Source of the DNA: Caldilineaceae bacterium SB0661_bin_32
GTDB taxonomy: Bacteria > Chloroflexota > Anaerolineae > Caldilineales > Caldilineaceae
DNA length: 64,000 nt
Assembly (NCBI GenBank): GCA_009841235.1
Contig: VXMH01000061.1
Coordinates: 1 to 64,000, forward strand
Direction of reading: 5' to 3'
The notes under the pieces were generated by a model. The model was not told where the DNA came from, made no database searches, and was given only the letters and a program-made list of their open reading frames with translations. The position numbers and the translations under genes are program-made. Each line of letters begins with the position of its first letter. The first letter of the stretch is position 1. Positions 9,041 to 18,037 of this stretch are shown here, in pieces.

Positions 9041-10366
9041 TCAGGCGTATTCCAGAATCGGCTCCAACTGCCACGGGGTCTGCATAACGCCGTTTGTGAA
9101 GGCAAGAGGCGTTTCACCGGTGATGGCAAGACGTGGATGGCTCTCGACTTCTGCTCGCAGGCTGGGGCTGACGTAGAAGTCCTCCAGGGTCAGGGTATCG
9201 CGGATGAAGACCATTTTGGCCGCGTCCTGGGGTTCGGCGCAGATGCGCAGCGCGACTTCGAGGGCGCGTTCATCGTCGGCGAAGGTAAGGGGCAGGTGGG
9301 AGCGGGTGGCGCTGAAGATGCCGGATGTGACGGCGTTCATGTAGGTGGCCTGCCAGTCGATCTTGCGGAAGACCCGCTCGGTGGTCACGTTGGCGAGGCC
9401 GAGGCCGGAGACATTGCCGTGGGTCTCTTCGGTCAGATCGAGGACGGTGATGATGGCGACGTCGACTTTGCCGAAGTTTTCGGGCTGGCGGGGGATGCTG
9501 AGGCGGCTGATGACGTTGGTGTCCATGCCGGTGCCGGAGATGTTTTTGCCCAGGTCGCGTACGACAAGTATATCCACGGCCTCAAAGGGGATTTGAGCCA
9601 GGTAGTCCTTGGCCTTGACCAGAAGGTCTGCCTCTTTCTTCGTGCCCACCTCGGCGGCGGTCAGGCCGGCGATGAGGGCGGTGTCTTCGTAGGCGTTTTC
9701 GACAGGGCAGATGGCGCCGCGGAAGTTGGTGTTCGTCTCGTAGACGCGGGCGGCCGGCTCCAGATACATCTGGAAATTCCTGCCGCCGCCGCTGTGCATC
9801 ATGGATGCGCCGTGTTGTTTGCCCCAGCCGATGACACACATTTTGGAGGGGCCGCTTTCAAGGTGGCTGCGGAAATCGGTGTGGGGTTTGATACGGCTGA
9901 CGAGGATGGCGTGGTCGGCGGTTATTGAGTCTTTGCCCTGGCAGACTGCCGGTCCGTTTGGGATATGGCCAATCTCGGCCACCTCCATGGTGGCTCTGAG
10001 CTCGACTCCCATGGCCTCAGCGGTAACGCCCATGCCGGCGAGGATCTCTTTCTGTCCTTCGACGGTTGCGCCGCCGTGGCTGCCCATGGCGGGGACGACG
10101 TATGGCTTCATGCCGGCGGCCTTGAGGTGGTCTACGGCGGCGCGCACGATGCGGGCGAGGTTGGCGATGCCGCGGCTGCCTGCGCCGACGGCGACGGAAT
10201 CGCCCGGCTGCATGGGCGCCATGATGCCGCTCTCGTTCAGGGCTTTGCCGACGGCGGCATGGATGTCATCAACCTGTGGTGTGTCGAAGGTCTGGTGGAC
10301 GGCAAGGAGGGTGTCGGGCAGATTGGCGGGGAACCGGATGTCCTGGATATCTTGAAGCAGGTTCAT
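9041..10366 (-). CDS. LarA-like / DUF2088 domain protein
   Basis: VAVGAGSRGIANLARIVRAAVDHLKAAGMKPYVVPAMGSHGGATVEGQ, NGPAVCQGKDSITADHAILVSRIKPHTDFRSHLESGPSKM. Confidence 0.85.
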   Translation of the reverse strand: MNLLQDIQDIRFPANLPDTLLAVHQTFDTPQVDDIHAAVGKALNESGIMAPMQPGDSVAVGAGSRGIANLARIVRAAVDHLKAAGMKPYVVPAMGSHGGATVEGQKEILAGMGVTAEAMGVELRATMEVAEIGHIPNGPAVCQGKDSITADHAILVSRIKPHTDFRSHLESGPSKMCVIGWGKQHGASMMHSGGGRNFQMYLEPAARVYETNTNFRGAICPVENAYEDTALIAGLTAAEVGTKKEADLLVKAKDYLAQIPFEAVDILVVRDLGKNISGTGMDTNVISRLSIPRQPENFGKVDVAIITVLDLTEETHGNVSGLGLANVTTERVFRKIDWQATYMNAVTSGIFSATRSHLPLTFADDERALEVALRICAEPQDAAKMVFIRDTLTLEDFYVSPSLRAEVESHPRLAITGETPLAFTNGVMQTPWQLEPILEYA

Positions 10367-10429
10367 AGTTCTTCTCCCTTCGATATGATATTGCTGGCAC
10401 GGCTCACAAGGTTGCTTAGCTTAGCCTCG

Positions 10430-11092
10430 TCAGTCTTCTGACTTACTCAGCCAGTGGGCTTTTATCTCCTCGAATCTACGTAACCGATCCCCAATTTTAG
10501 CGATTTCTTTGGGATAGAATTCAAGCATGACTTCACATAGTTGGAGCATCCACTGTTTGCGAGAATACTGGTGGTTTACCAAAATGTTGTTGGAGTTTGC
10601 AATTTGAATCTGACCCCAACCTAGGGCGCCGACAGTCAGACAATCCCAACTCAAAAACTCAATCGGCACGAAATAGACGCGGGAAAAGTCGGCGTCTGCT
10701 CCCTGAAGGTCGTACTGTACCATAAGGAGCACAAAGTAATTCATATCATCTTCGTACAATCGGGCCAGTCTCTCGACCGAAGTCAAATTCGGCATATTGA
10801 ATTTCGTACTCGTCCGGTGTGACTTGACATCAATGATGTAATAGTTGCCATCAATGTCCCTAAAGGCTAGATCGGCCATCGCCCGGCGAGCGAAATCGGT
10901 CGAATATTCAGACACCCAGTTCCCTAATATACTTTCAAATCTAAGGGCAAGAATATCCTGGATCGCGTCACCGGCCGCGCGGGTGCTTCCAAGTGTGTTG
11001 GGGGAAAGGAAGTCGGACTCCAATTTAAGAAGAGCAAGAGTTTCCCGCTCTATCGAAAAATATGCCTGACTGGAGAAAATTCTGCTCTTCAT
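10430..11092 (-). CDS. Probable type II restriction endonuclease (PD-(D/E)xK-like)
   Basis: 220-aa ORF from ATG at 11092 overlapping the methyltransferase stop (ATGA); MADLAFRDIDGNYYIIDVKSHRTSTKF resembles a D-x(n)-DxK nuclease core. Confidence 0.7.
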   Translation of the reverse strand: MKSRIFSSQAYFSIERETLALLKLESDFLSPNTLGSTRAAGDAIQDILALRFESILGNWVSEYSTDFARRAMADLAFRDIDGNYYIIDVKSHRTSTKFNMPNLTSVERLARLYEDDMNYFVLLMVQYDLQGADADFSRVYFVPIEFLSWDCLTVGALGWGQIQIANSNNILVNHQYSRKQWMLQLCEVMLEFYPKEIAKIGDRLRRFEEIKAHWLSKSED

Positions 11093-12099
11093 TGCTTGGC
11101 GTGTCCCCCGAAAAGCCGAGGTTGAGTTGCAGAAGAGGTCGCCGATTGTTGCTTCCTGATACTGTTGCCCTGTTCTGCCAGCGTGTTGCGTTCCCAGAAT
11201 ACACCATCGGCATAACCCTGTACCTTCGGGGATTCGACGGCCAGTTCCAAGCGTTTTTCGGCCAGGCAGCAATACTCCCGCTCAATCTCAATGCCCACAA
11301 AGTGGCGTCCCAACTTTTTGGCGACGACCGACGTTGTGCCGGAGCCGAGGAAGGGGTCAAAGACGACAGCGCCTTCGTGCGTGCTCGCCAGAATGACTTT
11401 GGCCAGCAGTTTTTCCGGTTTCTGGGTGGGGTGGTCGGTGTTCTCCGGCATCGACCAGAAGGGAACAGTCAAATCGGTCCACAGATTTGAAGGATGAGTA
11501 AGGCGAAAACGGCCGTTGTCGGCGCTCCGCCAGTCTCTAGGTACGCCATCCTCGTCGGTGTATGGGGCGAGTACACGGCGGGTAAGTTTGACGGCATCTA
11601 CGTTGAACACATATTTGTCGGAAAGCGTGCAGAACCAGATATCCTCGCTGGCGTTTTTCCAGTTGGCTTTTGCGCCTCGCCCCTTCTCCCGCTCCCACGT
11701 TATCCGATTCTGCACAATAAAATAGCGCTGAGCCAACCGGTGAATGGCGGCAGAGGAGCGCCAATCTCCGCACATATACAGCGAGCCGTTCGGTTTGAGT
11801 AGGCCCGCCAGCTGCGGCAGCCAACCAGCCAGCCACTCCTCATACGCCTCCAACGAGCGGGCAGAGAAGGTGTGGCCCCTGAACTGCTTGGAGATATTGT
11901 AGGGCGGATCAACGAAGATAAGGTCAGCGAACCGGGGCGGTAGAAAATCCAATATTCTCAGCGTATTCTGGTGGATGGTCCGATCCAGGATCGCGTCAAC
12001 CTGTACCGGTCCATCCAGTGATAAGAGGCGGCTGCCATAGAGTTCGCGCTCAGCATCACTCAATGAAATGGTACGGTTGCGGGGCGCTCTGGCATTCAT
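11089..12099 (-). CDS. Site-specific DNA methyltransferase, beta class (DPPY type)
   Basis: Motif IV DLIFVDPPYNISKQF precedes motif I VVFDPFLGSGTTSVVAKKLGRHFVGIEIEREY. Confidence 0.92.
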   Translation of the reverse strand: MNARAPRNRTISLSDAERELYGSRLLSLDGPVQVDAILDRTIHQNTLRILDFLPPRFADLIFVDPPYNISKQFRGHTFSARSLEAYEEWLAGWLPQLAGLLKPNGSLYMCGDWRSSAAIHRLAQRYFIVQNRITWEREKGRGAKANWKNASEDIWFCTLSDKYVFNVDAVKLTRRVLAPYTDEDGVPRDWRSADNGRFRLTHPSNLWTDLTVPFWSMPENTDHPTQKPEKLLAKVILASTHEGAVVFDPFLGSGTTSVVAKKLGRHFVGIEIEREYCCLAEKRLELAVESPKVQGYADGVFWERNTLAEQGNSIRKQQSATSSATQPRLFGGHAKQ

Positions 12100-12154
12100 A
12101 GTCTCTAACTGCAGTCAGTGGTGTTACCGGAAATTAGCCGCTGTCATTTGCAGT

Positions 12155-12829
12155 TTAACCTTTGACCTTCATCACTATTTCTCGAAGCAGACCTTCGAAA
12201 TCGTCGGTGGCGGCGGTGAAGGCGTCGGAAGCGATCACGAGGGGCGCGCCGAATACGACGATTTCGGCGCCCATTTCGAGCGTTTCGATGGCCTGTTCGA
12301 CGGTCAGCCCACCAACGGCCTGCACGGGGATGTCGACGGCGTCGAGGATGGGCGGCAGGTCGTCGAGGGGACTGAGGCCGGGGATCATGTTGCGTTCGTC
12401 GAAGCCGGTGTGAACGATGATGACATCGACGCCCATGTCCTGGGCCTCTTTGGCGCGACCGGCTTTGTCGGCGCAGAGCATCACATCGCACATGACTTTG
12501 CCGCTGCAGCGTTGTGCCATCTTCACCTGTTCGATGATGCTGGCATCGTGGGCCACACCCATGACGACGACGTAGTCGGCGCCGGCCTGGAACATCATCT
12601 CCGCTTCGAGGCCGGCGCCATCCATTGTTTTGAGGTCGGCGACGATGGGATGATCAGGAAAGGCTTGGCGCATGGCGCGGACGCTGTGCAGCCCCTCCGC
12701 AAGGATCAGCGGTGTGCCGGCCTCCAGCCAGTCTACGCCGGCGCGCACGGCTGCGCCGGCCATGTCCAGGGCCTCGTCGATGGAAGTTACGTCCAGTGAA
12801 ACCTGGATGATAGGTTCTTTTTTCGGCAA
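12155..12829 (-). CDS. 3-hexulose-6-phosphate synthase / OMP decarboxylase superfamily protein
   Basis: PIIQVSLDVTSIDEALDMAGAAVRAGVDWLEAGTPLI, IVADLKTMDGAGLEAEMMFQAGADYVVVMGVA. Confidence 0.88.
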   Translation of the reverse strand: MPKKEPIIQVSLDVTSIDEALDMAGAAVRAGVDWLEAGTPLILAEGLHSVRAMRQAFPDHPIVADLKTMDGAGLEAEMMFQAGADYVVVMGVAHDASIIEQVKMAQRCSGKVMCDVMLCADKAGRAKEAQDMGVDVIIVHTGFDERNMIPGLSPLDDLPPILDAVDIPVQAVGGLTVEQAIETLEMGAEIVVFGAPLVIASDAFTAATDDFEGLLREIVMKVKG

Positions 12830-12881
12830 AGGTACACTCCGCGGAAGATGGAAAACGGCAGTTTCAGACGCTCAGTCGCGT

Positions 12882-13496
12882 CTATCTACTTGCTTGCGAG
12901 AACAGGTCACTAACGGCGACCCTGAAGCCCTCCAGAAGTACTGATGACGCCGACTCGCCAGCGATGAACGCCCCATGAAGAGCGTATTCCCGTCCGCGTA
13001 AGGTGAGGACGGTGATGGACGCATCGGTGGGATCGACAATCCAGTATTCGGGGATGCCTGATTGTGCGTACTCGCGGCGTTTGGTCACCTTGTCCCTTTC
13101 GGGATCATTGGGGCTTACGATTTCCATGACGAGATCGGCGCCCTTCCAGAACTGTTCGCCCAGTCTGTCGGCGTGTTCGGCGGCCATAAAGACAAGGTCC
13201 GGCTCTCTGAATTTCCCTTGCCCAAGTTGAATTCGCAAGGGGGCAAACATGACGACACCCAGCCCACACTTTTCGACAAACCCCAAGAGCAACCGGTATA
13301 GGAAAGCAACGAGTCTTTGATGCGAAAAGGTAGGCAACGGGAGAACCTCCAACTGCCCTTGCGAGAATTCAATGAGATTATTGGTGTCCAGGGAGAGATA
13401 CTCCTCCTCGCTCCAGTGGCCCTGGGCGGGAAAGAGCTGGGCGATCTCCCAGGTCAGTTCGGCTGTTTTTTCCGGTGTTGCTGTGGGCAGGACCAT
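12882..13496 (-). CDS. Uma2 family endonuclease-like protein (tandem copy A)
   Basis: WSEEEYLSLDTNNLIEFSQGQLEVLPLPTFSHQ, ADLVMEIVSPNDPERDKVTKRREYAQSGIPEYWIVDP. Confidence 0.92.
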   Translation of the reverse strand: MVLPTATPEKTAELTWEIAQLFPAQGHWSEEEYLSLDTNNLIEFSQGQLEVLPLPTFSHQRLVAFLYRLLLGFVEKCGLGVVMFAPLRIQLGQGKFREPDLVFMAAEHADRLGEQFWKGADLVMEIVSPNDPERDKVTKRREYAQSGIPEYWIVDPTDASITVLTLRGREYALHGAFIAGESASSVLLEGFRVAVSDLFSQASR

Positions 13497-13505
13497 CGGT
13501 TTCTT

Positions 13506-14117
13506 TCAACCTACTTCAGAGAACACGGCGGCCACGTCTACCGTGAATCGATCCAGCAGTACGGAGGTCGCGATCTCGCCTGAGACGAACTTTCCATGAA
13601 GGGTATATTCCGAGCCGTGAAGGGTGAGGACGCTAATCGATGAATCAACCGGCTCGACGATCCAGTACTCGGGGATGCCGGCCTGCGCGTACTCGCGGCG
13701 TTTGGTCACTTTGTCCCTTTCGGCATCATGGGGGCTGACGACTTCCATGACGAGATCTGCGCCCTCCCAGAACTTGTCTGAACGACGGTCATCATGCTCA
13801 GTTCGCATGAACAGGATATCGGGCTCTCTGAATTTGCCTGGCCAGAGTTGGACCCGCATGGGAGCCAGTAGGACTGTGCCTAGTTTCCCTTCAAGGACAA
13901 AGTTACGCAGAAGCTCAAACAGGGCTATGACCAGCAGCTGATGCGACTGGGTGGGCATCGGCAGGACCTCCATCTGCCCGTGAGAGAATTCGATAAGGTG
14001 ATTGGTGTCCAGGGACAGATACTCCTCCTCGCTCCAGTGGCCCTGGGCGGGAAAGAGCTGGGCGATCTCCCAGGTCAGTTCGGTTGCGTCCTCGGGTTTC
14101 GTCATCGGGTAGGCCAT
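13506..14117 (-). CDS. Uma2 family endonuclease-like protein (tandem copy B)
   Basis: WSEEEYLSLDTNHLIEFSHGQMEVLPMPTQSHQ, ADLVMEVVSPHDAERDKVTKRREYAQAGIPEYWIVEP; start chosen at MAYPMTKPEDA. Confidence 0.92.
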   Translation of the reverse strand: MAYPMTKPEDATELTWEIAQLFPAQGHWSEEEYLSLDTNHLIEFSHGQMEVLPMPTQSHQLLVIALFELLRNFVLEGKLGTVLLAPMRVQLWPGKFREPDILFMRTEHDDRRSDKFWEGADLVMEVVSPHDAERDKVTKRREYAQAGIPEYWIVEPVDSSISVLTLHGSEYTLHGKFVSGEIATSVLLDRFTVDVAAVFSEVG

Positions 14118-14161
14118 TGTCTGCCTCGTTTCAGTCCCGAACAGATTCGATTTCTCTCGTG

Positions 14162-15202
14162 TCAAGCGTCCAGACGGAGGACGGATTTCACGTTGTCACC
14201 GTGCTCCATGCTTTCGAAGGCCTCTTCCCAATCTTCCAGCGGGTAGATGCCGCCGATGACCGGGGCCAGGTTTACCTGCCCGGTGGAAAGCAGTGTCAGG
14301 ACGCGCTCCCATGTGGGGTAGAGGTGGCTGAAAGTGCCCTGGAGTGTTACGGCTTTGCCCACCAGTGGATCGAGGCTGAAATCGAGTGGCTGCGGGCCCC
14401 AGCCGATCTTGGTAATGCGACCGTTAGGCCGCACCAATTCCAGTGACTGTTGCAGTGCTTTGCTGACGCCGGTGGCGTCGATGACCAGGTCGGCGCCGAA
14501 GCTGTCGCCCAGAGATTCAATAAGGGCCATGGGATCTTCGCGCTGGATGTTGAGCGTGTAGTCGGCGCCCAATTCGGCCGCTACTTCCATGCGCTTGGCG
14601 TCGGCGTCGGTTCCGAGGACGACGAGGGCGCCGGCGCCGCGGATACGGGCAATTTGGAGGGCCATGATGCCGATCGGGCCCGGGCCCTGGATGACGACCA
14701 GGTCACCGGGTTTCATGGCGGTCTTTTCGACGAGGGCGTTGTAGGCGACGCAGATCGGTTCGGTCAGGGCGGCGTGCTCGTCGGGTACGTTGTCCGGTAC
14801 GCGGTGGAGGATCTGCGGGCGGGCCGCCACGTAGCTTGTCATGGAGCCGTCGGCGAGGGCGCCGTAGCCGAGGCGGCTGGGACAGAGGTTGTAGTCGCCG
14901 CTGAGGCAGTAGACGCAGGCGTCACACACTTCGGCGGCGGTCTCTACAGCCACTCTGTCGCCGATTTCCCAACCGGATACGTCGTCGCCGACATCGACGA
15001 TTACGCCGGCGAATTCGTGGCCCAGGACGAGCGGCAGCGTGATCTCCCACGACTGCATATTGCGCCACATGTGGACGTCGGAGCCGCATACGCCGGTGGC
15101 TTTGACTTCGACCATCACCTGGCCGGGTCCCATTTGGGGTTCGGGGACGTCGCGTATTTCGACTTCTTTATCGCCGTAACCGTATTTGGCAACTGCTTTC
15201 AT
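14162..15202 (-). CDS. Zinc-dependent medium-chain alcohol dehydrogenase (sorbitol/threonine dehydrogenase-like)
   Basis: MKAVAKYGYGDKEVEIRDVPEP, GVCGSDVHMWRN, LVLGHEFAGVIVDVGDDV, CDACVYCLSGDYNLC, GPIGIMALQIARIRGA. Confidence 0.92.
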   Translation of the reverse strand: MKAVAKYGYGDKEVEIRDVPEPQMGPGQVMVEVKATGVCGSDVHMWRNMQSWEITLPLVLGHEFAGVIVDVGDDVSGWEIGDRVAVETAAEVCDACVYCLSGDYNLCPSRLGYGALADGSMTSYVAARPQILHRVPDNVPDEHAALTEPICVAYNALVEKTAMKPGDLVVIQGPGPIGIMALQIARIRGAGALVVLGTDADAKRMEVAAELGADYTLNIQREDPMALIESLGDSFGADLVIDATGVSKALQQSLELVRPNGRITKIGWGPQPLDFSLDPLVGKAVTLQGTFSHLYPTWERVLTLLSTGQVNLAPVIGGIYPLEDWEEAFESMEHGDNVKSVLRLDA

Positions 15203-15456
15203 TGGGGTGACTCGCTTTATTTTGAGCCGATATTGTGTGCACAACTGTCATGCTGCCCCGTTACGGTTCGGGGGCTTAGTTGCGATAGCTGATTATAACC
15301 GATCGGTGGGCGGGCGGGCGAACGCGATGGAATGATGGGGGGCATTCTGGACCAGGAGGACAGCGGCAATGAGTGGTTGTGCAGGGACGAGGAATAGAGG
15401 CTGAAAGTAGCTCGAAGGGTAGTAAGGTGTGACAAGCCTACGTGTTCCGTCTTACC

Positions 15457-16938
15457 CTATCGAACATGGATGTCGGCGAAGTCCATGTAGCGTTCCCAGT
15501 CGTAGGTTGTCACATCGTGCTTGCCGGTGCGAATGTGGTAGCCGATTGTGCTCCTGACGGGCTGGTTGACGGGCGGGAGCTCGTTGACGGCGATGCCTTC
15601 GGTGCCGAGGAGCTTGTAGACGGGGTCGGCGTGAAGTGCTCCCTGGAACTCGCCGTGAGGGTCGGCCCACAGGTCGGCGTCGGCGCTGACCACGTAGACG
15701 GGGCGGGGGGCGACGAGGGCGATGAGCATGTGCTGGTCTATGGGGAGCTCGTCTTCCTTGTCGTTGTAGCGTTTGAAGTTCTCGCAAAACCAGTGGGGGT
15801 AGGTGACGTTGGCATGGCGGGCGGTCTCGCCGAAGCGCCGGCGGAAGAGGGCGGTGCCGCCGCAGCCGGAGTTATTGGGGATGACGAGGGCGAAGCGTTC
15901 ATCCTGGGCACCGGCCCAGAGCGCGGTCTTGCCCAGGCGGGACTGTCCCATCACGGCGACGCGGGTGTGGTCGATGTCGTCGTCGGTCTCGAGATAGTCG
16001 AGCGCGCGGCGCAGGCCCCATGCCCAGGCGCCGATAGCCCCCCATTCGTTGGCGGCCGGTCTGGTCTGTCCGGCCTTGTAGTAGAGGGGGTGGACGCCGT
16101 TCTGGAAGCCGTCATCGTAGTCGGGGTCCAGGTCGCCGTAGTAGACGGTGGCGAGCGCGTAGCCGCGCTCGAGAATGCGCTCGACCGGCCAGCGCGAAAG
16201 TGCCGTTCCGCGGCTGGCCTCGGTGGCGCGGTGGTTGCGTATGCCGCGGTCAATGCGGTTGCGCATCCATTGCTGTGAGAGAGTTATGCCGGGGTCGCTA
16301 TGGATTGAATGGTTGCCCTGAAAGTTGGGGACGAGAAAGGAGGGCGCCGGTTTCGGCTGGCCGTTGGGCTGATAGATGAGAATGTCCATCCGGGGGTCGT
16401 CGCGACGGCCGGTGAAGTAGACTGAGATTTCTTTGCGCGTCGCCTGGCCGTTGAGGGCTTTGTTGTCGATCGAGGTGACTTCAAAGGTCATGGCTTCGGG
16501 CCGGCCGGGCGCCTTGCCGTAGACGTGCTCTTCGAAGAGACGGAGTAGCTCAGGGCGGCGCTCGTCCCTCCACGCAGCGGCATCTGTGACTGCGCGGCCG
16601 TCCGCGAATCGCAACGGATCGGGCAACTCGAACTCAGGTACGCGCGCTTCGTCGTAGTTGACATCCTCGCATTCCCGCACCTCGTTGTACCAGACGCTGG
16701 CCTGGGAACGCGTCGGGTCCAGCTTCAGCGCATATTCGAAGATTTCGGCGGCCAGCGGCTTGTTGTCCTGCAGCCCATAGGCGCGGCCGAGCACTTCGAA
16801 GGTAAAGGAGTGTTCGAGGAGTTCGGGATGGATGTCTACCAGGTGCGTCAGGCTGGAGATCACATATTCCGGCTTGTCCCAGGTTGCCATCTCTTCGAGC
16901 AGAAGGTTCAGTTGCTCAGATACCTTAGCCATTGACAT
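15457..16938 (-). CDS. CE15-like (glucuronoyl esterase-type) alpha/beta hydrolase with TPR-like N-terminal extension
   Basis: [68 protein letters not shown] nucleophile elbow; N-terminal ~85 aa helical and TPR-like. Confidence 0.75.
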   Translation of the reverse strand: MSMAKVSEQLNLLLEEMATWDKPEYVISSLTHLVDIHPELLEHSFTFEVLGRAYGLQDNKPLAAEIFEYALKLDPTRSQASVWYNEVRECEDVNYDEARVPEFELPDPLRFADGRAVTDAAAWRDERRPELLRLFEEHVYGKAPGRPEAMTFEVTSIDNKALNGQATRKEISVYFTGRRDDPRMDILIYQPNGQPKPAPSFLVPNFQGNHSIHSDPGITLSQQWMRNRIDRGIRNHRATEASRGTALSRWPVERILERGYALATVYYGDLDPDYDDGFQNGVHPLYYKAGQTRPAANEWGAIGAWAWGLRRALDYLETDDDIDHTRVAVMGQSRLGKTALWAGAQDERFALVIPNNSGCGGTALFRRRFGETARHANVTYPHWFCENFKRYNDKEDELPIDQHMLIALVAPRPVYVVSADADLWADPHGEFQGALHADPVYKLLGTEGIAVNELPPVNQPVRSTIGYHIRTGKHDVTTYDWERYMDFADIHVR

Positions 16939-16993
16939 TGCCTTGACTGGAGTGCGTGTAGCGTTGTGGTCGGTGCCGTGTCAGGAGGCAAGC

Positions 16994-17914
16994 TCAGACC
17001 TGGAGGACGTCTCGAAGGTAGTCCCGGCTCTGCCTGGCGCTTTCGACCGGTGACCAGCCTGGGTCTCGCTGTGAACGGCCTACCGAGTCCTGTTCGACGA
17101 TCATCCAACCCTGATAGCCTTGTGTACGCAGCACGTCGAAGAAGGCGGGAAAGTCGATGGCGCCTCGACCCAACTCGGCGAAGATGTCCATTGCCCAGGC
17201 CTGGCGCATGTGGATCCGTTCTCTTTTCACCTGTTCCAGTTTTTCCGGCCAGACGTCTTTGATATGGAGGTACCAGATGCGGTCGGCGTACTGCTTCGTT
17301 GCTTCGACGACGTCACCGCCGCCGTAGTGGTAGTGGCCGGTGTCGAGGCAGAGTCCGACCAGCTCCGGGTCGGTCATCTCCATGATGCGGGCAACCTCGG
17401 CGGGGGTCTCGACATAGGTGCCGGTGTGGTGATGGAAGACTGTTTTCAGGTTGAAGCGTTCTCTGCAGAGGGTGGCGACGGCCTCCAGCGTATTAGCGGC
17501 GCGCTGCCATTCTTCGTCGGTCCAGCCGTCGCTGCCGTCGGCGGCAACGGAGCCGGCGACCTCCAGGCGTTTTGGCGTAGTATCTCCGGCGATGATGATT
17601 TCCGAGACACTGAAATAGGCGAGCAAGGCGGCAACGCTTTGTACCCGTTCAAGCAAGGGTTCGAGCCCTCCTTCCTGCCCGAGGGGCAGGGCCACGTAGG
17701 AGGAGGCCGCCTTCAGGTTTCTTTGCTCCAGCTCGGTGCGCAACTGTTCTGCTTCGGCGGGAAAAAAGCCGTTCGTACTGATTTCCGTACCTTCGTATCC
17801 GGCCGCTGCGATTCCGTCCAGCATCTGGGCGAAGCTGAGGCCGCTGGTCTTGCTGCCGCCAAAGGAAAGGACGTCCCAACTGATGGGGGCGCTTCCAATC
17901 TTTACTTCGAACAT
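16994..17914 (-). CDS. Sugar phosphate isomerase/epimerase (AP endonuclease 2-type TIM barrel, IolE-like)
   Basis: MFEVKIGSAPISWDVLSFGGSK..., LKTVFHHHTGTYVETPAEVARIMEMTDPELVGLCLDTGHYHYGGGD, LHIKDVWPEKLEQV. Confidence 0.88.
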   Translation of the reverse strand: MFEVKIGSAPISWDVLSFGGSKTSGLSFAQMLDGIAAAGYEGTEISTNGFFPAEAEQLRTELEQRNLKAASSYVALPLGQEGGLEPLLERVQSVAALLAYFSVSEIIIAGDTTPKRLEVAGSVAADGSDGWTDEEWQRAANTLEAVATLCRERFNLKTVFHHHTGTYVETPAEVARIMEMTDPELVGLCLDTGHYHYGGGDVVEATKQYADRIWYLHIKDVWPEKLEQVKRERIHMRQAWAMDIFAELGRGAIDFPAFFDVLRTQGYQGWMIVEQDSVGRSQRDPGWSPVESARQSRDYLRDVLQV

Positions 17915-18037
17915 AGTTCCTCACTTCATGGGTTTTCGGTGGGTGCTCGGGAACCTGCAGGCGGACCGACTGGAGAATAGGCAAGTGTGAAGCGTTGCGC
18001 AGCCTTGCCTGGCGTAGGTCAGAATCCGCTCCCTGGC

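Noticed and set aside
10430-12099. Larger phage-defence island around the R-M pair
   Set aside because: Neighbours are LarA-like and HPS-like metabolic genes; no additional defence genes recognised.
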